Source: Candidatus Methylomicrobium oryzae (GTDB lineage Bacteria; Pseudomonadota; Gammaproteobacteria; Methylococcales; Methylomonadaceae). From it: DNA of 64,000 nt. Location: positions 62,001 to 126,000 of the forward strand of contig NZ_JAERVK010000004.1 in the NCBI RefSeq assembly GCF_016745425.1. Direction: 5' to 3'. Position numbers and translations under genes: made by a program. Shown piece after piece: positions 1-6,960 of this stretch; positions within the stretch are counted from its first letter, which is position 1, and each line of letters opens with the position of its first letter. A model generated the notes under the pieces. It had not been told where the DNA came from and did no database searches. It was given only the letters and a program-made list of their open reading frames with translations.

Positions 1-5
1 GTAAT

Positions 6-54
6 CTGTAGTCTGTAATCTGTAGTCTGTAGTCTGTAGTCTGTAGTCTGTAGG
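6..54. repeat. Heptanucleotide tandem repeat (about 7 copies)
   Basis: Seven consecutive copies of a 7-base unit (CTGTAGT, with single-base variants CTGTAAT and CTGTAGG) can be read directly. The array may extend to the left beyond the window. It lies in non-coding DNA next to a palindromic repeat. Arrays of this kind change copy number by slippage; no function is apparent. Confidence 0.9.
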
Positions 55-134
55 ATGGGTAGAGGCGATAGCCGAAACCCATCGTGGATAGCTATAGCGT
101 ACTTCGTATTGATGAGTTTCGCTTCGCTCTACCC
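54..134. repeat. REP-like inverted repeat
   Basis: Two arms (54-83 and 111-134) are imperfect reverse complements. They share GGGTAGAG near one end and CATC at the other, with a GCGATAGC/GCGAAGCG core. The roughly 27-base spacer has no coding content. It resembles the dispersed palindromic elements seen elsewhere in this window and is probably a non-autonomous repeat. Confidence 0.65.
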
Positions 135-291
135 CTCCCTTGCTGAGTTGTGATCAAAAGACAGGTTATAAACCGCTGTCCCACTCAGTTGAGCATTGAC
201 CACGTCGACAAAATAACGTTTGACAGGGCTGTCGCTTCCCCTCTTTGAAAAAGGGGGGCAGGGGGGATTTGCTTTGCAAATAGTTAATGAA

Positions 292-440
292 GCAACGCAG
301 GGAGCAGTTGCCGACGACTACAGGGATGCCACCACTAAAGGGTGGTCTATGGACAGAGAGAGGTACGAGCCCAAGGAAGGGCGAGGTAGATCGCGTCGGG
401 AACAAGCGATCGAGGGCAACGCAGGGAGCAGTTGCCGAAT
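292..440. repeat. Dispersed repeat family R1, copy A
   Basis: A 23-base segment beginning GCAACGCAGGGAGCAGTTGC occurs twice, at about 292 and 417. Between them is a stretch (307-366) with the sub-hairpin CCACC...GGGTGG that recurs at 23496-23575 with only a few changes. The 5' flank (233-263) has runs of A and G facing C and T. Open frames here (for example 220-513) have no family resemblance, so the interval 135-883 is treated as non-coding repeat followed by AT-rich spacer. Confidence 0.7.
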
Positions 441-883
441 CCAGCCCCAAGGACGGCAAGCTTCGAGCTATTCGTGCAGTATGGGCTATCCGAGGTGCAT
501 AACGGAGCGTTAAAGCTACCGAACAATAAATCTAAAACTAATCCACATTATTCGATTACCCGTTCGAATACCGAAAAAAAGCTCTATCAAATAAAGCTTA
601 TTCAGCGGCACGGCTTTAACGCGTCCCCTTCCCCACACGGATAGTTATTCTATCCATTCCTTATCATTAATCCTTCTTTCTTGCGCGTTTACAATTATTT
701 TTTTTACTGTAAAGTAAGATGCACCGAGAATTAACGAATATATTAATTAAATTTTCCAAATTAAAACAAAGATTTTTATGTCGTTTTTAAACCGCTTTAT
801 TTAAGAAAAATAATTCAGGCTTATTATCTGCTGTTTTAAATGTAGTAATTCGATGATTTTCAACCATGCGCGAGGTAGAAAAA

Positions 884-1135
884 ATGGCTTCCAGAAATGC
901 TAAAGTCACAAAGGACGACGCTTCGGTAGAACTAGAATCAACTCCGGATCAAGAAGGGCCGGAGCAAGAGCAAATTCTCTCCGTCTATCAAGAAGCCCCG
1001 GAAATGGATTTCGACCGAGAAGCCAGAATTGCCCAGCTGGCTTATTACAAAGCGGAACAAAGAGGATTCGAGCCGGGTCATGAATTGGAAGACTGGTACT
1101 CTGCCGAACAGGAAATTAATGTTTCGCCAGGCTAG
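884..1135 (+). CDS. Small DUF2934-type protein
   Basis: An 83-residue acidic, soluble protein. Its C-terminal half (IAQLAYYKAEQRGFEPGHEL, then DWYSAEQEI) matches the pattern I associate with DUF2934: a helix with an AY..AE.RGF core followed by a DW..AE helix. No enzymatic function is known for this family. The N-terminal half is charged and probably disordered. I chose the ATG at 884 over an in-frame ATG at 866 because GAGGTAG lies six bases upstream of it. The gene stands alone in AT-rich DNA, with no clear partner on either side. Family assignment is by recall of the motif and is fairly secure; the role is unknown. Confidence 0.75.
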   Translation: MASRNAKVTKDDASVELESTPDQEGPEQEQILSVYQEAPEMDFDREARIAQLAYYKAEQRGFEPGHELEDWYSAEQEINVSPG

Positions 1136-1334
1136 CACTCAATATCCGAATAAAATGTAAAGCTCGCCTGCAAGTAAAATAATTAATTTGCGAACAATGA
1201 TTATTTTATCAACAAAATTAGTGATATCAGAATGAATAGAAATATGACATCCCTATCTTTCATCATGATTTACTATTTTATTAAAAAGATTCAAGCGCCG
1301 TTCATTGCATTCGAATTATCTCTCGAATAAAACG

Positions 1335-1409
1335 ATACCGTTAAGTTAATAGAAATTCCATCTTTCCGGAAATAAGGGAATAAGAAAGGCTGCGTTAGCT
1401 TAACGGTAT
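1335..1409. repeat. Inverted repeat upstream of the Crp/Fnr gene
   Basis: ATACCGTTAAGTTAA (1335-1349) and its near-exact reverse complement TTAGCTTAACGGTAT (1395-1409, one mismatch) flank 45 bases of AT-rich sequence. The element lies 116 bases before the start of the regulator at 1525. It could be a leader stem or a pair of operator half-sites. The rest of 1136-1524 is AT-rich spacer with no convincing gene. Confidence 0.6.
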
Positions 1410-1524
1410 TAAGGATTTTTCCGAATATAAAAAACCCGGTCATCTTAATGACGAATTGTCGATTAAGCCCCTTAACCCCGTATTCCACTTCGCCGCCGCT
1501 GGTTGGCAGAGAGGCCATTTTATT

Positions 1525-2331
1525 ATGCTTGCATATGACTCCAATCCACAACAGAATTCCCTGCTCAATGCGCTGCCCCGGCACACCCAGGAGCGGCTGT
1601 CGCCGATGCTGGAACTGATCCAGATCAAACAGGGCCAGGTGCTTTACGAGTTGAATCATCCGCTTTTTTACGTGTATTTTCCCACCACTTCGGTTATTTC
1701 CCTGCTGAATCTGCTGGAGAACGGCACTTCCGCCGAAATTGCCGGCGTCGGCAACGAAGGCATGCTGGGCGTATCCCTGTTCATGAGCGGCGAACCGATG
1801 CATAACCTGGCGGTCGTACAAAGCGCCGGCCATGCCTATCGCCTGAAAGGCAGCATCCTCCGGCAGGAGCTCAACCGGTCGGGCGGCCGGCGCGACGGCA
1901 TGCTGCAAAAATTATTGCTGCACTATACCCAGGCTCTGTTTACTCAAACCGCTCAGACTGCGGTCTGCAACCGCCATCATTCGATAGAACAGCAACTGTG
2001 CCGCTATCTGCTCTCGACCCTCGATAGGCTCCCGTCGAAAGAACTGGCGATGACCCAGGAACTGATCGCGAACATGCTCGGGGTCAGGCGCGAGGGGATT
2101 ACCGAAGCCGCCGGCAAACTCCAGAAAAAAGGCTTAATCAACTACAGCCGCGGCCACATCACCATCCTCGACAGGCCGGGGCTGGAAAACCAGGCCTGCG
2201 AGTGTTACAAAATAGTGAAACAGGAATTCAAGCGCTTATTGACTCGCTATTACCCCCAAGTTTCTTCCGATTTTATCTCGCCTCCCCGCACCGTCCATAA
2301 AGTCATGCCGGCCCGTTATATTCATAAATGA
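1525..2331 (+). CDS. Crp/Fnr family transcriptional regulator
   Basis: A 268-residue cytoplasmic regulator. The N-terminal half reads as a cyclic-nucleotide-binding-type beta barrel (QIKQGQVLYELNHPLFYVYF, then AEIAGVGNEGMLGV). The C-terminal part has a Crp-type winged helix (MTQELIANMLGVRREGITEA, about residues 175-195, followed by LQKKGLINYSRGHITILD). No Cys cluster of the FNR type is visible, so it is probably not an oxygen-sensing FNR; the ligand is unknown. The frame stays open upstream to a TTG at 1456, but the ATG at 1525 has GAGG ten bases before it and begins where family homology would be expected. It faces glmS tail to tail and is transcribed alone. A 15-base inverted repeat lies in its leader. 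Confidence 0.85.
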   Translation: MLAYDSNPQQNSLLNALPRHTQERLSPMLELIQIKQGQVLYELNHPLFYVYFPTTSVISLLNLLENGTSAEIAGVGNEGMLGVSLFMSGEPMHNLAVVQSAGHAYRLKGSILRQELNRSGGRRDGMLQKLLLHYTQALFTQTAQTAVCNRHHSIEQQLCRYLLSTLDRLPSKELAMTQELIANMLGVRREGITEAAGKLQKKGLINYSRGHITILDRPGLENQACECYKIVKQEFKRLLTRYYPQVSSDFISPPRTVHKVMPARYIHK

Positions 2332-2364
2332 CCGCAACGGTTCGCGCCTTTGAACGGGCTATTT

Positions 2365-4197
2365 CTATTCCACGGTGACCGATTTCGCAAGGTTTCTCGG
2401 CTGATCGATATCGGTGCCTTTCAAAGCCGCGACATGATAAGACAACAGTTGTAAAGGGATATTGTAAACGGCGGGCGAGAGATGGTTTTCGACCTGCGGC
2501 ACCTTGATAATTTTGAGGTTGCCGGCCTCAACCGCCGACGAGAGCCGTTCATCCATGAACACGATCAGTTGCCCGTCCCGGGCACTCACCTCCTCCATAT
2601 TCGCTTTCAGTTTTTCGAGCATGTGATCGTTCGGCGCGACCGTAACAACCGGCATCCTCGAATCGATCAGCGCCAGGGGGCCATGTTTCAGCTCACCCGC
2701 CGGATAGGCCTCGGCATGGATATAGGAGATTTCCTTCAGCTTCAGAGCGCCCTCCAGCGCGATCGGGTAATGGCTTCCCCGGCCTAAAAACAACGCATGC
2801 TGTTTCTCGGTGAACTGTCTCGCCAAGTTTCTGATTTCGTCATTCAATTGCAGAACTTTTTCGATTTCGGCCGGCAGATTGAACAATTCGGCGGTAATTT
2901 GGCGTTCGAGCGCCTCGGATAGCCCGAACCGCCTTCCGAGCGCGATGGCCAGCAGCATCGATACGGTCAGCTGCGCAGTAAAGGCTTTGGTCGAGGCAAC
3001 CCCGATTTCGGGACCCGCTCGGGTCATCAATACCGCGTCGGCCTCTCTGGCCAGCGAGCTTTCGGCCACATTGCAGATCGCCAGCGAATATTTCGCCCCC
3101 AGTTTCTTGGCTTCCTGAAGCGCCGCCAGCGTATCCGCAGTTTCGCCGGATTGCGAAATGGCTACGACCAGTGTGTCCGGACCCAGTATCGGCTCCCGGT
3201 AACGAAATTCGCTGGCGATTTCGACGCTGCAGGGAATTCTGGCCAGCCTTTCAAGCCAATAGCGGGCGACCAGACCGGCATGGTAACTGGTGCCGCAGGC
3301 CACGATCTGCACGGCTTTGACGGCATCGAATATTTCGGCGGCACGGCGTCCGAAAGCGCTTTCCTGCAGCCGGTTATCCACGAATCTGCCCTGCAGGGTG
3401 CGCGAGACCGCAAAAGGCTGCTCGAAGATTTCCTTCAGCATGAAATGGCGGTATTCGCCTTTTTCGATCAAGTCGACCGTTAATAAGCTATCCTTTACCG
3501 GCCGTATCACTTTCCGGTCATTCCTGTCGTAAATCGTTACGCCGCTCTGACGGATCGCCGCAATATCGCCGTTTTCCAGAAAGATGAAGCGCTGCGTGAC
3601 CGGGAGCAACGCGGCCACATCGGAGGCGATGAAATATTCGCCGGCTCCGATCCCGATAATCAGGGGGCTGCCTTGCCGACAGGCGACCAGAAGGCCTGGC
3701 TCGTCATTGCTCATGATGCCCAGGGCATAAGTTCCCTCAAGTTTGGGAATGGACCGCTTGACGGCATTCAAGAGCCCGTCCGTATGCTGTAAGGCGTCGA
3801 AAATCTCGTTCACGATCACTTCAGTATCGGTTTCCGAAGCAAACGCATAGCCGTTTTTCAGCTGCTGCTCCTGCAGTTGCCGGTAATTTTCGATAATGCC
3901 GTTATGCACGACGGCGATCTTGTTCCGGCAAATATGCGGATGCGCATTCTCGGGACTCGGTTTGCCGTGAGTGGCCCAGCGGGTATGCGCGATGCCGGTA
4001 CAACCGGAAATCGGGTCTTCATCCAGGAGATCCTGAAGATTCCTGACTTTACCCTGCATGCGCTTACAGCGTATCCCCTGCTCGCCGATAACGGCCAAAC
4101 CGGCCGAATCATAACCCCGGTATTCCAGCTTTTTTAGTCCGTCCATTAAAATGGGCACTAAATCACGCTTGACTACACCGCCTACAATTCCACACAT
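2365..4197 (-). CDS. glmS: Glutamine--fructose-6-phosphate aminotransferase (isomerizing)
   Basis: A 610-residue protein of the normal GlmS length. It makes glucosamine-6-phosphate from fructose-6-phosphate and glutamine, the first step to UDP-GlcNAc for peptidoglycan and LPS. It begins MCGIVGG, with the catalytic Cys2 of class II glutamine amidotransferases, followed by the HTRWATHG and HNGIIENY motifs. Two SIS sugar-isomerase domains follow (SQSGETADTLAAL and the ALEGALKLKEISYIHAEAYP region). The C-terminus ends in the typical LAKSVTVE. GGAGGG lies just before the ATG. Unlike E. coli, no glmU precedes it; its upstream side is a 548-base gap. No glmS ribozyme, which is a Gram-positive feature, is expected or seen. 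Confidence 0.97.
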   Translation of the reverse strand: MCGIVGGVVKRDLVPILMDGLKKLEYRGYDSAGLAVIGEQGIRCKRMQGKVRNLQDLLDEDPISGCTGIAHTRWATHGKPSPENAHPHICRNKIAVVHNGIIENYRQLQEQQLKNGYAFASETDTEVIVNEIFDALQHTDGLLNAVKRSIPKLEGTYALGIMSNDEPGLLVACRQGSPLIIGIGAGEYFIASDVAALLPVTQRFIFLENGDIAAIRQSGVTIYDRNDRKVIRPVKDSLLTVDLIEKGEYRHFMLKEIFEQPFAVSRTLQGRFVDNRLQESAFGRRAAEIFDAVKAVQIVACGTSYHAGLVARYWLERLARIPCSVEIASEFRYREPILGPDTLVVAISQSGETADTLAALQEAKKLGAKYSLAICNVAESSLAREADAVLMTRAGPEIGVASTKAFTAQLTVSMLLAIALGRRFGLSEALERQITAELFNLPAEIEKVLQLNDEIRNLARQFTEKQHALFLGRGSHYPIALEGALKLKEISYIHAEAYPAGELKHGPLALIDSRMPVVTVAPNDHMLEKLKANMEEVSARDGQLIVFMDERLSSAVEAGNLKIIKVPQVENHLSPAVYNIPLQLLSYHVAALKGTDIDQPRNLAKSVTVE

Positions 4198-4745
4198 CCG
4201 TACCCTCCTTTCCGGTGCTGCTAGGGAAATATGGCTATTGAATCGCCAGGCCTAGCTGCCGATCAAATAAATCAATCGAGCCCGTACCGGCCTGTATCGG
4301 CCCGCCGGAAACCTGCGTTGAATATTACATAATCTGCGTAAACGAATAAGCTGATTCGACTGCATTTTATCCGTCAGAGCCCGCCATCCCCCACAGTCGA
4401 TTGCCGGTTTCCGTCGTACCGGCGATTCGTTAAAAAATACCGCCATTCCGGCATAGGCACAGGGCACAAGAGAAATGCCGAAACCAGCCGCCTCGCTGGC
4501 AAGTCCGATCATATCCCTATGAACTGGATCCGGATCCACCCCTCAATTGCCCTAACTTCCGCATCCCTACAGATTCCTAAAAATCCCCCTTGTGCCCTGT
4601 GCCTATGCAAGTATGACAATAAATCGAATTACGGGAGTTGCCCTACAGCACGCTTTTTAATGCAATGCGATAGATAAGTATTTTATTCACTTTTTTTATA
4701 GAATAATTATTAATTTAAATGTAATCGGTACGCTAACGCACATAA
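4198..4745. other. Gene-free interval upstream of glmS
   Basis: This 548-base interval has no convincing gene. An open frame on the minus strand (4252-4539) spans half of the inverted repeat described separately and resembles nothing I know. The part nearest glmS is GC-rich. The part from about 4610 to 4745 is strongly AT-rich and leads into the degenerate transposase gene, where a short inverted repeat ATGTAAT/ATTACAT (4719-4725, 4745-4751) straddles the stop codon. Confidence 0.6.
4451..4608. repeat. Perfect 20-bp inverted repeat, 118 bp apart
   Basis: The 20 bases at 4451-4470 (GCATAGGCACAGGGCACAAG) are exactly reverse-complementary to 4589-4608. The match stops at both ends. The 118-base interior is non-coding. 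Such a pair could be the termini of a small non-autonomous element or the arms of a long stem. No target-site duplication is obvious next to the arms. Confidence 0.85.
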
Positions 4746-5180
4746 TTACATCCAACCCGATTTGGCGAAATAAGCTTCTTCAGTTCCATAATCATCGAAA
4801 TATTCTTTATCGGAAAGACGATTAGCCGAATCGGCAGCGGAAACCGCATACCGATTTGCCGAATAACTTTTTTCATGGCCAGGCTTTTGGTTTCTTTTAA
4901 AATTCCGATTTATCTCCAACGTGCCATTGCCTTTCAGATAGCCCACTATTCTAGGCTGAGCGTGTTTTTTAGGTCCGCTATAATATCCTTTATAAGGGTC
5001 GTTCAACACGTTGCCTTCTACAATAAAAATACTGTTTTGCTTGGCAGGCTCATTTAAAAAATTACCCAGATATCTTCTCAAATTCCCCCCGATAAATACT
5101 ACTTTCATTCTTCTTTTCGGGACCCATACCAGTTGGTAGCCTCCATGCACGCGCTCGGAGATAGTTCTATATCTATTCAT
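4746..5180 (-). CDS. IS200-type TnpA derivative lacking the HUH motif
   Basis: A 144-residue protein that aligns along its whole length with IS200/IS605 Y1 transposases. It has a MNRYR start, QLVWVPKRRMKV (residues 16-27), EGNVLNDPYKGYYSGPKK (55-72), VGYLKGNGTLEI (79-90) and a late tyrosine in KEYFDDY (Y127 or Y131). In active TnpA the position of PYKG carries the two metal-binding histidines of the HUH motif (DHxH); here both are gone, and the GYYV.TVG motif is also altered. Yet the frame is uninterrupted and has a good ribosome site (AAGGA before the ATG). The region is clearly AT-richer than neighbouring genes, a sign of transfer. It is either a decaying transposase or a repurposed nucleic-acid-binding protein. 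It should not catalyse strand transfer if the motif loss is real. Confidence 0.75.
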   Translation of the reverse strand: MNRYRTISERVHGGYQLVWVPKRRMKVVFIGGNLRRYLGNFLNEPAKQNSIFIVEGNVLNDPYKGYYSGPKKHAQPRIVGYLKGNGTLEINRNFKRNQKPGHEKSYSANRYAVSAADSANRLSDKEYFDDYGTEEAYFAKSGWM

Positions 5181-5199
5181 AGCATTCCTTTATATTGAA

Positions 5200-5225
5200 G
5201 TTCCGCTTGTATAAACAAGCGGAAC
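5200..5225. repeat. Hairpin upstream of the TnpA-like gene
   Basis: An 11-base perfect stem (GTTCCGCTTGT / ACAAGCGGAAC) with the loop ATAA lies 19 bases upstream of the minus-strand start codon at 5180. IS200-family elements carry a subterminal palindrome at the left end, upstream of tnpA, that is recognised by the transposase. Position and size fit that role. On the minus strand it is preceded, not followed, by a T run, so it does not look like a terminator for that direction. Confidence 0.65.
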
Positions 5226-5365
5226 AAAAAAGAATCGTTTTTGCAGCGCATTACTGAGTCCTTGGGGAATAAAGTAGCGGTAGCGTTACAGGAAGTCGGT
5301 ACGGTTCCGCACATAAAGAAATTAATTGCAGCACATTCTCCGGCATGAAACGGCAAAGTAGCTCC

Positions 5366-5421
5366 GTAGGGTACGCTGTGCGTACCTTGGGAGGTGAAAA
5401 GGTACGCACAGCGTACCCTAC
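5366..5421. repeat. Double-hairpin palindromic repeat (GTAGG...CCTAC ends)
   Basis: Two 23-base arms (5366-5388 and 5399-5421) are perfect reverse complements separated by 10 bases. Each arm is itself a hairpin (GGTACGC TGT GCGTACC), so the element can fold as one long stem or two short ones. The outer ends are GTAGG and CCTAC, as in the element at 23803-23857. It sits between two genes transcribed away from it. The rest of the 382-base gap 5181-5562 holds no gene. Confidence 0.9.
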
Positions 5422-5562
5422 CGCGGGTCGTCCCCCTACTCTGCGGTTCGTGAACGCGGGACGCGGGAATCATGAGGGATGTTAAGATTAACCCCATCCT
5501 AAAGAGCTGAACCTTTCCTCAGGCCGTCTTTCAAATGAGGATGGGTTTTTTGGAGAGAATCA

Positions 5563-6558
5563 ATGCCATCCATAAACAAAAATTCATACTCGGCCATTCC
5601 GTTCGTTATTTTCGGCATTATTCTGATCAGCGCGTTCTTTTTGAAATACTTCGAACCCCGGTTGCCGGAAGTTTTGCAGAAATGGGCGGAGCATATGTCG
5701 ATCGCGCTGATCGTCGCGGTAATTATAGGACTGACGTACGAATATACCTCGCATCTGTTCCGGGAAGAGATTCTGAGAAACCTTCTACACGAGAGCCAGG
5801 AACAGGTTTACCAGGCATTAAAAGCCTACAGCGTATTGACTCCGGATGAAGTTTTTCATTTGTTAAAGGAAATCGCCAGCCAGATTAATCAAACGCCTAC
5901 GCTTTTTTATCCGGCGCGGCCGGATGGAAATGAATATACGTTTACCGAGAGCCTCGAATTTTTCGATACGCTTGTCAAAATGCGCCCGAAGGAAACGGTG
6001 AAAATACTCAGCACCTGGATAGAACCGAAAAGCCACAAGAACTTGAAGTATCTTGCCAGCGATTTCATCGGCAAATATCAGCTTTCCGAAATTGCCGAAG
6101 AACTTCGACGGCAGGCCGAACCGATCCTGCATGCAGGCGATTTGACGGACGACAACCGGGGATGGGTGCTGAACTACATCTGGGCGTATTCCCGCTGCGA
6201 GAAGCCCATCTATAAGCTGCTCGGGGAAATCATGCGCGCAACCACGGATCACGAAATAGAAAAATGGATCCTTTTTCTTCCGATTCAGATGCCGTCCATC
6301 GAATTTGCCAATATGATCAACACTTATCTCGAACGGGAAGCGCCGATTGCCGAAGATAACCTGTTATTGGTCATTCAAGCGGTCGCCTCGCTGCACCGCG
6401 CGCAGGTCGTCGACGGCATCGCGATGCTGAAAAAGTTTCCGGACCGCTTCGGACCTCATAATCAGGAAGACGTGGAGCGAATCTGGCGGAATTACGCACT
6501 GGTTCCTGAAGAGTTGAAAAGCATTTTTTTGCCGGCGGATACGCCATCCAATCCGTGA
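5563..6558 (+). CDS. Uncharacterised two-TM membrane protein
   Basis: A 331-residue protein I do not recognise. The N-terminus has two hydrophobic segments (about residues 12-28, IPFVIFGIILISAFFLKYF, and 45-62, MSIALIVAVIIGLTYEYT), followed by a roughly 265-residue charged, mainly helical soluble region. That region has no catalytic motif I can identify and no haem, zinc or nucleotide-binding signature. GGAGAG lies six bases before the ATG. The gene is isolated between repeat-rich gaps on both sides and next to the TnpA-like gene. It could be part of a transferred segment, although its base composition is close to the chromosome average. The large soluble part probably faces the cytoplasm, but topology cannot be fixed from the sequence alone. 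Confidence 0.8.
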   Translation: MPSINKNSYSAIPFVIFGIILISAFFLKYFEPRLPEVLQKWAEHMSIALIVAVIIGLTYEYTSHLFREEILRNLLHESQEQVYQALKAYSVLTPDEVFHLLKEIASQINQTPTLFYPARPDGNEYTFTESLEFFDTLVKMRPKETVKILSTWIEPKSHKNLKYLASDFIGKYQLSEIAEELRRQAEPILHAGDLTDDNRGWVLNYIWAYSRCEKPIYKLLGEIMRATTDHEIEKWILFLPIQMPSIEFANMINTYLEREAPIAEDNLLLVIQAVASLHRAQVVDGIAMLKKFPDRFGPHNQEDVERIWRNYALVPEELKSIFLPADTPSNP

Positions 6559-6960
6559 TTCGCAACACGAACTCCCCACAAGGGCATCATAGGATGGAGG
6601 ATGGGCCGGCAATTCCCGCGATGCTCGTCCATGTCGTCAAGGAAACTCTGAACAAGCCGTAAAATACCCCTCTCTCAGAGGGCAATACCGTTAAATGCCC
6701 GATGGTGGATGCGCTGTCGCTTATCCACCCTACAATTATGCGAATTTTCACGGTAACTCCCAAAGGGAGAAGAGGAAACCTATCAGAGTTTCCTTAAGAT
6801 CAGCCGGAATCAGGCCGCTGAATGAAGTGACAAGGCCGGCTTTGTCACTCGGTTTGATGATTTGATTTGCAAAACCAGCTTTGCAACTTCGGGGCTCAGC
6901 TCTGAATAAGCCCCCTCTTCCAGTGGGAGAGGGAGATTCCCGGACTTAATCAGAATTTCC
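6559..6960. other. Repeat-bearing gene-free interval
   Basis: This 402-base gap holds a REP-like hairpin (GGTGGAT 6704-6710 / ATCCACC 6722-6728, followed by CTAC) and the two-hairpin repeat at 6795-6905. The segment ATTTTCACGGTAAC at about 6743 also occurs at about 23669. No gene is visible. Confidence 0.7.
6795..6905 (+). repeat. Two-hairpin repeat family R2, copy A
   Basis: The copy contains hairpin 1 (6827-6848, GTGACAAGG...CTTTGTCAC) and hairpin 2 (6867-6886, TTGCAAAACCAGCTTTGCAA), preceded by CCGGAATCAGG. The same order of parts occurs in reverse orientation at 23330-23440, so this is a mobile or duplicated element rather than a pair of chance hairpins. Confidence 0.75.

Noticed and set aside
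220-513. Overlapping open frames on both strands in the R1 repeat
   Set aside because: They follow the repeat sequence, have no ribosome sites and no family pattern; the same bases recur in non-coding DNA at 23496-23575.
4252-4539. A 95-residue minus-strand frame upstream of glmS
   Set aside because: It contains one arm of the 20-bp inverted repeat, shows no family pattern and lacks a convincing ribosome site.
4746-5180. TnpA-like protein considered as a RAYT (REP-associated transposase)
   Set aside because: Its N-terminus and VGYLKG region follow the IS200 group; RAYT-type motifs were not seen.
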